A program made the translations under genes and the position numbers. The notes under the pieces were generated by a model. It had not been told where the DNA came from and searched no databases. It saw only the letters and a program-made list of their open reading frames with translations. From the NCBI GenBank assembly GCA_004431415.1, contig QPMI01000502.1, forward strand, positions 1 through 64,000: a DNA stretch of 64,000 bases. Reading direction: 5' to 3'. Source of the stretch: Cyanophora paradoxa (Eukaryota > Glaucocystophyceae > Cyanophorales > Cyanophoraceae). Positions within the stretch are counted from its first letter, which is position 1. Every line of letters starts with the position of its first letter. Shown here one piece after another: positions 9,270 to 20,200 of this stretch.

Positions 9270-12200
9270 CAAGGCCCGTCCTGTACCAGAGAAGAGCTGA
9301 CGAGAAGGCGGAGCCGAGTTCCTTGAGCCGCTCGAGCTGCGTCAGCAGGGGCGCAGGACGGCGCTCTGCTGAGCTCGCAATGCGAGAGAGCAAGGGGGCA
9401 GCGCGGCCGTTGATGACTCCTTCAACAACGGTCGCTGGCTCGACGGTCTCGAGCGTAGTAGAGTCAGGGTGAGGCTCCCCGATCGAAGCTCCTCCGGGAG
9501 AAGAGGCGGGCGACCGAAGAAGAGGGTGAAGGGCGAGAAGCCCGTCGTGCTGTTGCGCGAAATTCGATGCTTGTACGTAGCCCAAGGGAGGAGCTTGGCG
9601 ATGTCGCCGGGCCCCTTCCTGCACTGCGTCATCAGAACACGCAAATTCTCAACGAGAGACAAGTGAGCTCGTTCGAGAGCCCCCTTAGTCTGTGGGTGGT
9701 AGGCCGTCGCGACGGAGTGCTTGACCCCGAGACGAGCCAGCGCTTCAACCAGCGGAGCTGCGATGAAAGCAGAGCCCCCGTCAACCACGATTTTCCGGAA
9801 GAAACCGCAGAAGCAAAAAATTTCGCGGAGGAATCGGGCGACGTCGGTGTGGTCATGGGCCTTGCGCTTCGGGTCGGACGTGAACAGGAAGCCCGAGAAG
9901 GCGTCCATGGCGGAGAGAATCCGCTGAGACCCGATCGGCTGCTGACCGAGGCCTGAGCTGCCGTGGTTCAGGATGGTGGCCGCGTCGCGGGTGCCCTTCT
10001 GGCCGGTCGTGAGGAACACTTCGTCCATGTAGAGGATCTCGCAGGGCCCGTTGGTGATGATGGCGTGCGGAGGAGCTCGCACGAGCTTGGCCTGCTTCGC
10101 TTGCTGGCAAATCTCGCACGCACCAACGAACTTACGGACGTCGTGATACATCCCGGGCCAGAAGTAAGCCCTCTTGAGGTCGTGAAGCAGGCGGCCGACG
10201 CCTTGGTGAGAGGCGATACCCGGAGGGCCAGCCACTGCGCGAGGCGACGAGGGCGCGACACGCCCACCATGCTTCGAGCGGAGGAGAGCGTCGCGAACGC
10301 TGTACGGCACGAAAAACCGCTTTACTGCAACCGGGCGATGGGCGTTCGGCGGCGTCTCGTGGTAGAGCGTGCGATCCTTGTCCAGCAAGAAGAATCTGCG
10401 GACGTGCTCACGGAAGCTCGTCTCCCGCGACCGTTCCGCTTCGCCAGCAATCGCATCCAGCGGCTCGGCCTTGCCCTCGAGGATGTTGATGATGCGTCGG
10501 CATTCATCATCTGCATGCTGGGCGAAACGAATGTCACGGACAGAAACGGGCGGTGGCAGCGGGTCGCGGGTGGGCGATTGTCCGGCGCGACGGGCGGCGC
10601 GGCCTGAGGCTTGGGGCGTTGGCAACGGCTGGGGGCGACGGCGGAGGGCCGTGGGCGAGGGAGATGGGCTCCGCGGCCGCTTGGCTCCAACCTTCGGTCG
10701 CTCCTGGCTACCCTCGTCCTTGGCCTGTCGCTGTGCTGCTCGTTCTCGCGGGTCGACCCGAACAGATGGCTTCGTGTAGTAGGGCCCGTCCTGCAGCCCT
10801 GTGCCGCACGCAGTCTCCACCTTGAGGCACGCCGCCAGCTGCTCCTTCGCCTGAGTGACCGCTGCGGCCATCGAGGGTGAGTTCGGCAGCGGATGGAAAC
10901 CGCGGTCGAAGGCTCGGAAAAGGGACTCGGGGTCGAGTTCGATGGTGAGGACGTCGACTCCAGATCCACCCCAGAGGTCTTCGATTTCTTGTTGGATCGA
11001 CGCCGTCAGCGCAGCGATGTACTCCTTCCTTTCCGCGCTCTCGGGTTTCACCATCAAGTTCGCAGAGAGCTCTGCGAGGGCATGGATCAGCTCATGCGGG
11101 TCTTCGTCGCCGTCGTCGGATGGGGGCGCGGGGTCGACGGGGTGACGCGATAGTCCGTCGACAAACATCTTGCTCCCGGGCTTGTACTCGGGAATGATGG
11201 TGAAGCCAGCGAAAATCGTGCTCCACCGGTTGAATCGCGCGTTGACGTCACGGTTCTCAAGGATCCACCTGAGGGGATTGTGATCGGTCTTGTGGATAAA
11301 GGGGCGGTGCCTAAGGAAAAATCCAAAACGCTTTAATCCGTAGAGCAGTGCTCCAGCCTCGAGATCCGTAGCGCCGCGGCTCGACTCTCCATCGGTGAGG
11401 CGCCGGCTAGCGTACGCGATGGGACGTTCGACACCAGTCTTCTTGTCGACCTGCGAGAGGCAGACTCCCAGCCCGATCTTGCTGGCGTCCGTCGTCAGGA
11501 TCAGGGGGTTGGCGTCGGGACTCCAATCGGGAGACGCCAGCACTGGCGCCTTCGTCACGAGGTCCTTGATGCGCTCAAAGGCCTCCATCTGCTCCGGCCC
11601 CCAGACGAAGGGTGTCTTCTGTCGTGTCAGCCGAGTGATCGGCTCTGCAACCTCCGCGAGGCGATCGAGCGCGCGTCGCAGAAAATTTATTAGACCCATG
11701 AATTGCAAAACCTCCTTCTTATTCTTGGGCGCTTCGTAGTTGCGGACGGCGTCGGTGAAGCGAGGATCAAACCTGACTCCCTCGCCGGAGATGATGTGTG
11801 CCAGATGGGGAAGCTCGTCCACGCCGAAGTCGCTCTTCTCCATCCGCAACTTGATGTTGTTTTCACGGAGACGGTGGAGTACGATCTTCTGATTGACAAT
11901 TAGTTGATCGGGGTTTTCGGCGGCGATAGGCAGGTCGTCTATGAATGGGTGCGCGGCGTGGACGACAACGGCGGGCGTCAACGCCGTGTCTAGAGCGTAC
12001 TGGAAGAACGAGGGCGCGTCCGTGCTACCGAAAGGCATACGCGTTGGGCAGAATTTGCCAAACACAGTGTTGATGGCGAGTCTCAGTGATGCCCGCTTGG
12101 TGCACTCGAGGAGATTGAAGGCTCCGGGACAATCTGTGTATGTGAAAATTTTTTTCCCGTGAAATCTCGATAACGACTCCTCCACGGTGGGTTGTGTATA

Positions 12201-12822
12201 TACAAAGGGCTTCCCGTGTTTATTAATTGCCTCGTTCAATGGTCTATAATCATTAACCATACGTTTCCCGTCTGGTTTCTTTGGGACTAAGAACGTGGCG
12301 GCGCCCCATAAGCTGAAGCATGGTGCGAGTTGGCCCCTCTTAACTTGTTCTTGGATGATCTCATATAAAAGGGCTTGGTCGGGAGGGGAGAGAGCAATAG
12401 GGCGGCGGGAAATGGGTTGGGCGTCTCCGGTGTCGACGTCATATTTTAAAAATGGGATGGGGGGACCAAGGGTGTCAATTTCGAAAACGTCACCGAACTC
12501 ATTCAGATGGTTGAACATCCGATCCTTCAGCTCCTGCGGCCAGTTCTTCTTCTCCAGCTTCTCCCGCAGCAGCTTGGCGTTCTTTTCAGACAGCGGCCGC
12601 TTGGGATACTCTGCGGGGAGGTAGAACGCGGTGCGAAGAGGAAGGGGTGCGAGTTCATAATCTGGGTCGATGGCAGTCGACCCAGACCCACCCTCCGCCT
12701 TCGAGGGCTCCAAGATGAAGCCTTCATCAGCAGAGGCGGCGATCTCGGTGATCCGCGACGCCGAGAGGCTGATGGCTGGCGCCGGGTGCAGATCGATGGT
12801 GCCGATGGTCGTGTGATGCATT
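9270..12822 (-). CDS. pol: Retrotransposon Pol: reverse transcriptase, RNase H, integrase
   Basis: Minus-strand open frame that continued the polyprotein before the Polinton insertion. The RT region has YTDCPGAFNL and the catalytic FIDDLP (a variant of the usual YxDD); then come RNase H (LTTDASKIGLGV, TDHNPLRWI), an integrase zinc region (C-E-I-C after two His), and the DDE core with Asp in LYMDEVF, Asp in VVDGGSAF and Glu in GALERAH. After FFGRPPLLP the frame is lost near 9480. The better coding frame then continues with ELGSAFSSALLWYRTGLV up to 9270, so there is one frameshift and a truncated C-terminus. Any Met upstream of the HHTTIG segment comes from the Polinton repeat and is not the native start. 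Confidence 0.9.
12817..12822. repeat. Target site duplication, left (TGCATT)
   Basis: TGCATT directly abuts the left terminal repeat and recurs at 36582-36587 beyond the right one. Six bases is the usual Polinton duplication length. Confidence 0.9.
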
Positions 12823-13105
12823 TGTTGTAAAGGGGAGGACCCCCCCCCAAACCAGACCGCCCCCAAAGTCTGGTTTTACCTTCAGGGATCCACCCCTTCT
12901 AGCGTCATCAATTAGCGATTTTTCTGAGATCAGTTAGGCGTGTTAATTAGGCGTGATGATGGACGAGCATGGATTTGAAGATTGGAAGGCGTGAGGGCGA
13001 GTGCATTTGGATCTGAGTAGAGAATATCGAGGGAGCTCTATCTAGGCGCTATCAGGGGCGACCTCCCAAGCGGTACGGGCCCCCAGAGCGGTCTGGTGCG
13101 GCCTC
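12823..13105 (+). repeat. Left terminal inverted repeat of the Polinton (283 bp)
   Basis: Begins TGTTGTAAAGGGGAGGAC, followed by a run of C. By eye it matches the reverse complement of 36299-36581 along its whole length; the two repeats have equal length, including the 9-base C/G run. Confidence 0.95.
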
Positions 13106-13304
13106 TGGAGATGAGAAACGTCGAGATTAATATGTACAGTACTAGTGGACCTATAGCTAACTGCTGAACGTAACTGCTCCTCACACAAATCAGAGTCATA
13201 TATCAGAGTCAGAGTCAGAGTCTGAACTGTTCCTTACTGAGTCAGAGTCAGAGCCATAGAGTATTCTATAGCTAATCATTTGATAGCTATAGAATAATTC
13301 AAGA

Positions 13305-13880
13305 TCAATGCGCCACCGACATGGAGGGCAGTAATCTGATATATCGATATATAGGTGTCAGAAAGCATTTCAGCAAAGAATGATATATAGTCATTATATA
13401 AGTAAACGCACATTTGTGGCGGTCGGGCACGTCCGCATCCTGTAGAGGACGAGAGTCTGCACACTCGCAGCAGCAGGGCATACAACCGGACTTGACAAGG
13501 GCGCATGCTGCCTTTTCGCCGTAACGGTGAATCTTGCGCGACGGCTCGCACACGTTCATTCTTGCTTCGACGCGCCAGCGGCACGGAGGGCAGTAATCTG
13601 ATAGATTTTATTAGGCAAGGCACAAATTGTACTAAGTGTACGTAATTGCACACGCACACATATGGTAGCGAGAAGGGATGCTAGAACGTATACTAGAATC
13701 CATGCACTCGCAACAGCAGGGCAAACAACCGTACTTTACAAGGGCGCATGTGGATTCGAAATTGAGCTTGTGGGACGGCTCGCACAGGAAGCTGGTAATG
13801 TGAAGGCAAATCTCTTCTGGAAACGGCAGAACCTCAGTCAACAGCTGTGCAACTTCTGTGACGGTTGCCGATCGCGACAT
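13305..13880 (-). CDS. Cys-rich repeat protein with F-box-like N-terminus, possibly spliced
   Basis: From the ATG at 13880 the frame starts with a hydrophobic LPFPEEICLHITSFL segment resembling an F-box. A Cys module follows, CALVKYGCLPCCCEC, and the frame stops at 13632. In the same frame a second module opens (ATG 13559): CALVKSGCMPCCCEC, down to 13305. Each module is followed by TATCAG and then the codons for DYCPPCRWR, so the stop-containing gaps look like short introns (about 45-70 bases, GT to CAG) between duplicated exons. If not spliced, this is a duplicated gene with stops. F-box proteins recruit substrates to SCF ubiquitin ligases, but the match here is weak. It is the gene nearest the left terminus. 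Confidence 0.4.
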
Positions 13881-15003
13881 GGCCCAGTGGTCTACTAGGC
13901 CCGGGCTAGCGCTAGTACGACTCTGTAGTAGAGTCTGTACGAGTAGGCTACGCCGCTACTAGGCTACTTACTACTACTAAGTTAGCCGCTAGTAGCCCGC
14001 TACTATAGTACGCCGCGACCGCGACTTGCCAAGTTGCCAAGTTGGCGAGTGTGATAGCTGAAAGCCGCTGAGCACGCCTTTTATACTACGGTTGTGTTTC
14101 TTTATTCAGAAAGAAAGATAATAATTGCAATTTGGCCGGCTTAAGAAGGTTCCATCAAGTTCTGCTACTTCATATAACAAAATTCGCATTTAACATAAAA
14201 GAATTAAATTCTGGGTCCCCGAAGGTTCCAGCTGCCGAGTCAGACGTGGCAGCTTGCCATTGGCCAACGTGGCAGCTCGCCATTGGCCAACTTCAAGAAT
14301 TGTGCAATTAGCAAAATGAGTTATATTCGTATTTGTTTGCGCCATGATATTGAAAAACAGTACAATTGTAAGATTTGTCTATAGCAATTCTCAATTCTAT
14401 TGCTGAAGTTCTAGCAATTCTCAATTCTCTACCTGCCAGGCTGTTGCTGCAACTTCAAATTTCAGGCTTGCTAGCATGCTGGCCTAGCTAGCGCCGCCGT
14501 CAAGGCCGACGTACTACTGTAGGCGTAGTTTTTTAGCCGTTGTAAATAATTCGGCAATTTAGTATGACGGCAATTGCTTTGGGGGTAGGTAAATGCTCAG
14601 CCCGCCATAGAGCAGAAATCTGGATTCGGCAATTTAATACCACGGCAATTCCGGTTTTGGACAAATTCGGCAATTTTACTACGCGGCAATTTAACTACGC
14701 CTAAAGTAGACTACTAGCTATAGCGCGGTACTAGCGCCGCTAGCTATAGCGGCTAGCGTATTATAATTACATTTGTACATCAAGTCGAGCTGATGTTAAT
14801 TTGATGCGGATCGGAGTCATGGGAAAGTTTGCAATTGACTCATTGACTCAGTGATGGCTATCATAGTATTTGAAGCCGCCGCCGTCGACGTCAGTAGGCC
14901 TGCACCGCGCGCGACTCAGCTCGAGAGTCAGAGGCTCAGAGCTAGCGACGCTCAGGCTACTAGGCTAACCCATTAATTAGTACAGCTAGCGCTAGCGCAG
15001 CGC
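13881..15003. other. Repeat-rich non-coding stretch in the Polinton
   Basis: No supportable gene. It holds dense GCTAGC/CTAG palindromes (13905-14000, 14705-14760, 14985-15000), a 22-bp duplication around GTGGCAGCTTGCCATTGGCC (14246-14290), a duplicated AGCAATTCTCAATTCT (14384-14430) and about six copies of CGGCAATTT (14550-14700). Confidence 0.5.
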
Positions 15004-15380
15004 CACGCACGTTTGATTTTGATAGCTTCCATTTCAACTTCTTCCTTCAGCTTGAGCACGCGACTGCAGATCGCGTCGAGATGTTGCATGCTACTATCGT
15101 GCTCTTGCTGGCTCTGCGCAAGCGCCGCGAGCGTTAGTGCATCGGACTCGCCGACGCCAGCGCTAGTCGCGCTAGTCTATCTCCTCACCATATTGTGACT
15201 CTTGAGCTCGAGATCATGTCTGATTTGCCGCATTCCTGCAGCCATGCTGCTCAAATCCTCGAAAAGGGCCGCAAACATCTGCTCGCTAATTTCTGCTCGC
15301 ATCGAAACTCGTATGTCGTCGAGGCGCCGGCGCTTGTTCGACATAGCGTTCTCAAGGCTGTGCTCGGTGTTGTTGGCCAT
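15004..15380 (-). pseudogene. Coiled-coil protein with an in-frame TAG stop
   Basis: From the ATG at 15380 the frame reads MANNTEHSLENAMSNKRRRL and helical, charged sequence up to a TAG at 15177-15179. The same frame then continues for another 57 codons with coiled-coil-like sequence (LDAICSRVLKLKEEVEMEAI), ending near 15004. The stop falls in a CTAG-type repeat (CTAGTCGCGCTAGT), so it may have come from repeat growth; readthrough is the alternative. Function unknown. Confidence 0.4.
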
Positions 15381-15393
15381 TGGATTTGGGGTC

Positions 15394-15660
15394 TGTACGC
15401 TCGCAAAGCTTGCTGCGCACGCGTGTACTCTTCTTTTGCTAGCTCTATTGCCTGCTCTGAGCGTCCGGATCCTGATTTATCTGCCCGGTCTAATCTGGCC
15501 TTCGCGTTTTTGCAGTCTTTCCTCAGCCGTGCCTTCTCCGGGTGCTCCGCCTTTTTCCACTTTGCAGTGCGCTCCTTTCCGGGGACTGGCGGCGGCCGCG
15601 GCGCTGCAAGGCGCTGGTGCCGGGCTGGACCGCTTACTAGTTTAACTGAGCTTGCCGGTG
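15394..15660 (-). CDS. Lys/Arg-rich helical open frame without an ATG
   Basis: An open minus-strand frame upstream of the coiled-coil gene encodes KWKKAEHPEKARLRKDCKNA and more charged helix, ending RAYRPQIQ near 15394. No ATG opens it. A strong polypyrimidine tract ending in CAG (about 15730-15760) suggests a 3' splice site further upstream, in a different frame. It may be the N-terminal part of the neighbouring gene, displaced by an indel. Low certainty. Confidence 0.25.
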
Positions 15661-15880
15661 CCGCCAGCCTGGCCTAAGAGTCTAGGACTTCCCGGGCCGA
15701 AGCTTCGAGGTTTTCCACCGACTTTCTTTAATTGGCTGAAAAGAAAGAAAGAGAGAAAACACGAAAAAACGTGAAGAAACGAGAAACAGTCAAAAACCAA
15801 TTGCAATTCGAAAAAAGTCACGAGTCTCAAAAAAACAACATATTGAACGTGTACCGTCACTACCGTGACATCCGTATCCG

Positions 15881-15940
15881 ACGTACGGCGGGTGTGACGG
15901 ACGTACGGCGGGTGTGACGGACGTACGGCGGGTGTGACAC
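15881..15940 (+). repeat. 20-bp tandem repeat (ACGTACGGCGGGTGTGACGG)
   Basis: Three head-to-tail copies, with two degenerate copies at about 16036-16080. The surrounding 15681-16241 has no gene; it holds CTAG palindromes and a TATATATATATAGG box at about 16145-16157 that could be the promoter of the gene at 16242. Confidence 0.8.
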
Positions 15941-16241
15941 TGTGACAGTCGACGTCAGGCCGCTAGTACTAGCCTAGTAGGCCCGCTACACCCGCTAGCG
16001 CTAGCGCTAACCTAGCCTAGTAGCTGGTACGGCTTGCGGACGTTCGGCGGGTGTGACGGACGTACGGCGAGGGTGACGCGGGCGGTCTGCAGTGACACTG
16101 TGCAATCGGCTAGCACAGCAGTAGCGCTAGCGCTAGCGCTAGCTATATATATATAGGTCCTAGCAAGTCTTAGAGATAGCTTCACGATCTAGCGCTACAG
16201 CTCCGGCCGCGGATCGAGAGCGCCACAATCACTAAGCCAAG

Positions 16242-17170
16242 ATGCCGTCGCACAATCCAACAGCGTACCGGCGTGCTCTGAAAGAGGGGCTGAAGCATCT
16301 ATGTTCGACGGCACTGGAGCGCCAAGTAATAAGCCAGCGCGATTATGCGTATTTTGAGCTATTTTTCAGCAGCAACTCGAGGAAAAGTCTTAACTCGATT
16401 AACATGTGCATACTATCAATTCACAGAATCATGCGCGACGCAAATCAGCAGTACGTGCAAATGATGGAGATAGCTGGGTCGTCCCCTGAGCAAGCTCAAC
16501 TGCGGGCTGACATCGAACGGGCTTATCAACGAGTTGAAGAAGCTGATCTGACTGCGTTTTCCCTAGCGAGTATCAAAACGTTCTCGCACCAGGCTGATTC
16601 GATTTGCCCAATTCCAGATGTAGGCGTTGAGGATTCACAGTCTATCGCTAATGCGTCAGAGACAGCGAGCACCGTACTTGGCGAAGCCGAAGAGCCAGCT
16701 GCAGCGGAGGGCATAGCCAGCGCCGGCCAAGGCGAAAATGACGAGAATAATAATTCAGCACCGGCTGATGCAGCTGCTGAGATCGAACAGGGCTCTGATC
16801 GTGAGGAGATCGACGCCACGCGTACGGCTCTAGATCTTGATCCAGTGGTTGATGGCTCCGTTCCAGGGGGCTTGGGGGTTGGAGGGAGCGAAGTGGTCCG
16901 GCTATAGCTAGCGCTAGCACCGACGCCAGGCGAGCTCAGCAGCCTCGCCGGCAGTTGACAGCAGAGGAGCGCGCAGAGCGACTACTGAAGCGTAAGCGTA
17001 AGGCGCAGCACGAGCTCTGCCTAAAATTGAAAGCAGCTGGGGTTAGAGTGGCTGTGGTGGGAATCAGACGAGAAGATGGCGGCCACTATTTCACAGAGCT
17101 CGTCCCGACTTCAGAGCAGTTTACAAGATGGTCACAAATCGTGAACACGATCATGCTGGCCAGCCCTTGA
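16242..17170 (+). CDS. Polinton protein of unknown function, frameshifted
   Basis: The first frame (16242-16907, 221 residues) has a helical N-terminal domain (MPSHNPTAYRRALKEGLKHL) and an acidic, Ala/Glu-rich, probably disordered second half. It stops just after a G-rich tract (16865-16890). The next frame continues without a stop into a basic C-terminal domain, LTAEERAERLLKRKRKAQHE to WSQIVNTIMLASP, ending at 17170 and lacking its own ATG. One indel in the G tract explains this best, giving a native protein of about 310 residues. It is not recognised as any family. It precedes the polymerase and may belong to replication, but that is only position. Confidence 0.5.
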
Positions 17171-17276
17171 CCTCTCTTGCATGGCTTAGAGGTTTCCTGC
17201 ATTCTATCTAGCAGTCAGAGATTGTTGCGCTGAAATCCGAAATTAATTTCAGTCCCTCTTCTTGGAAGCGCATGCA

Positions 17277-20200
17277 ATGGCCAGCACTGCAGCACTTAAG
17301 GCCGAACTTAGAAATTTAGCGACAGAACTTTATGATCGTGGATATGTTCACGGGACATTTCGAAACAAACTGATGCGCCTAGCGGACGCTAGCAGCGGGA
17401 CCTGGGGCCAAACGATTCGCAAATATATAGCGACACTGCTGCGACTGCGGAGCACGATTCGCCCAGCACGCCGCTTATATGAAGGCCAGCTCGCAGGCCA
17501 TTTTGGCGCAATTGCAGCAGCTCGCGCAAACGCGGTTCAGGCCGAGGAGGCGATACTGGAGGACGTTCCTAATATATTTCAGGATGTTGAAGAAATTCCC
17601 GTGCCACAAGATCTGGATGGGGTGCTCTCTCACAGGCACCACCGCTATCCGAATTTACTATTCGATAAGCACGTATATGCAATCGAGCCCACCTACGATC
17701 TGGAGTCCGTAAAGAATTTAACTATCGACGTTCTGGGTCAACTGGGCATTGCAGAGATGATAGGGCGATTTGTGTTAATCCGGTTCCGCTTTGACAATAA
17801 TCACATGTATACGACCCAGCTGATCCAAATAAGACAGAACGGGTTGCAGAGTTTGACTGAGAGTTTAGATGAGCGGATTGCGCAGTGGATGTCAGCACAA
17901 ATGTCATATCAGGAGGACGATTTCTGGACGGTAACATCGATCGAGGTGTTAATTGCAGACAACGCGGCTGGCGCCCTAGGCAATGTTCCGAAATTGCCAT
18001 TTTATCATAGGACAGTCGATAAGCTATACTGCCCGATGTCCCCAGCGAATGACTGCGTGCTCGAATGCTTTGAGTACGTTAAATTAAATCCACGCGGACT
18101 GAGCCTGAAGACAGTAATCGAAAAGCTGGCAAAGGCACCCTATGCATCTATTCGAGAGCGGCTCGGACTGGGAAAGGGCATGATATCTCTTGATCGCAGC
18201 ACAGTAGAAGCAATCTGCGGATTTTATTCGATAGATACAACTGTGACGGAGTGGGCAAACACGAAATTCAAGGAGCTTTTTCGAACCCAGTTTGATTATT
18301 CGAAGCGTGCAATTCTCTGCAACATTGATGGGCATTGCTACCTGATTAAAAAGGAGGCGACACTAGGTCTGGAGCGGTGCCCTTGCTGCGGAAAGATGTT
18401 TGATTTGGCAACGCATGTGGAGCAATGCACGTTCTGCAATAACTGCAAACGCGCGTACGACCCCAGAAAAGATCATTCATCAGAGTGCCAGGAGATGACG
18501 CGCCGTCAAAACGTGATCGGGCGGCAAATCAAGCCCTGCAAACCGGAGACAGAATTTACAGCGTTGGACAGCGTTGTCTGCGCGGATTTTGAAACGTTTG
18601 CTGCCAACGGCAAGACGCACGTTCCATATGCTGTCAGCTATTGCACGATTGAAAAAGGGGAGGTCTCGCCATGCGAGTTAATTTATGGTGAGCAAACGTT
18701 GGACTTGTTTATGCGCTGGCTTGAGCGCCGCAGCGAAAAGACGACGTTGGTGTTCTACAATGGGTCTGGCTTTGACTATATATTTGTCTACAAATGGCTC
18801 GTGTTAAATCGACCGAATACAGCATTAAACGTTCTGCGGTCGAACGGCAAGATCAAGAATATGTCGTGGAAAACGGCTGCAGGCGGGCCTATAAGTACGT
18901 TTGATCCGTGCCTGCACATCCAGGCTTCGCTCAAACAGGCCTGCAAGGACTACGGCTGCACTAACGTAAAGGGAGATTTTGATCATAGCAAGATTAAAAC
19001 GTGGGAGGACGTTGAGCGCTTTAAATCTGAATGGGAGCCGTACGTGGAAGACGACGTTAAGGCAATGACAGAGCTTTACATTAAATATTCGACAGCAGTC
19101 TTCGATCTGTACGGCTTAAACGTGAACACAACGCAAACAACCACAGCTTCGGCAATGGCGTTCCAGATTCATCGGCAGACGTTGATCAATCCAATTTCGC
19201 TACCGACCTACAAGGATGATCAGGTGCTGCGCCAGGCAATATATGGTGGACGGTGTCTCCCATTTAAACGCAAATTCGTCTCATCGGGCCCGGATGATTA
19301 TTTAGTCGACCTGGATGTTGTAAGCTTGTATCCGACGGCTATGTACGAGAATTGGTTTCCAACTGGAAAGTACAAGCATATTACGTCGCCCGATGCGCTG
19401 GACAGATTCTGCAAGATATTACAATCGAATCAGCGTTCGTTGATGTTTATTGCGTGCGTGGACGTGACAATTCCGCAAAATCTGCTGCTCTCTCCGCTGC
19501 CACGGCACGAATCTAATCTAGGCTGGTCTAATCTCAAGCCAATTGAGCGCGGTTGGTATACGTCAGTCGATATTAATCGTGCAATTAAACTGGGATGCGA
19601 GGTGACGAAGGTGCGCGAGGTCTACCTGTTTGACGGTAAAGATCAGATGTTTAAGACCTACATGGAGCGGATGTACTGCCAGAAAGCTAGATCTCGCAAG
19701 GGAACAGCTCCGTATGCGACGTCAAAGATTTACATGAATGGCCTTTACGGTAAATATTGCCAGCGGCCTGTGATCACAACCTCGGATCTGGTCACATCAT
19801 ACAAGCGATTTCGAGAAATTCAGCGATCAGCGCAGATCACAGACATTTCGATCGAATCAGACACGCGGATGTTTGTCACGTACGAGATTGAGGAGTCCAA
19901 GCGTGATAGAGCTGTCACTAAACCGTGCTTTATTGGCGCATTTATTCTGTCATATTCGCGGGAGATCATGGACAGGTTTCTGATTGAAATAGGCGCATAC
20001 TGGAGCATCGATGCAATGCCGTTCTATACTGATACGGACTCTTTGATTGTCCATCGAAAATACGCTGATCTGCTGCGGGCAAAAGGTTATATGAAGCCAG
20101 CATATGATATAGCGACGGCAACAGATGCGGACATTTGCAGGCAGGAACTAGGGAAACTTGACTGTGACATTAAAGGGCGGATTGTGGAAGCGTACTTCAT

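Noticed and set aside
9007-9624. Long minus-strand frame through the inverted-repeat element
   Set aside because: Only the part above 9270 is integrase coding in a shifted frame; the AT-rich tail is read-through into the MITE-like unit.
9963-12624. Many GC-rich plus-strand frames opposite RT-integrase
   Set aside because: Mirror frames of a GC-rich gene, with no recognisable domains.
12823-12866. Methionine start of the RT frame inside the Polinton repeat
   Set aside because: It is created by the insertion; the native polyprotein continued from the protease frame.
15195-15677. Plus-strand open frames over the coiled-coil genes
   Set aside because: They overlap minus-strand frames with better coding character (charged helices) and have no domain of their own.
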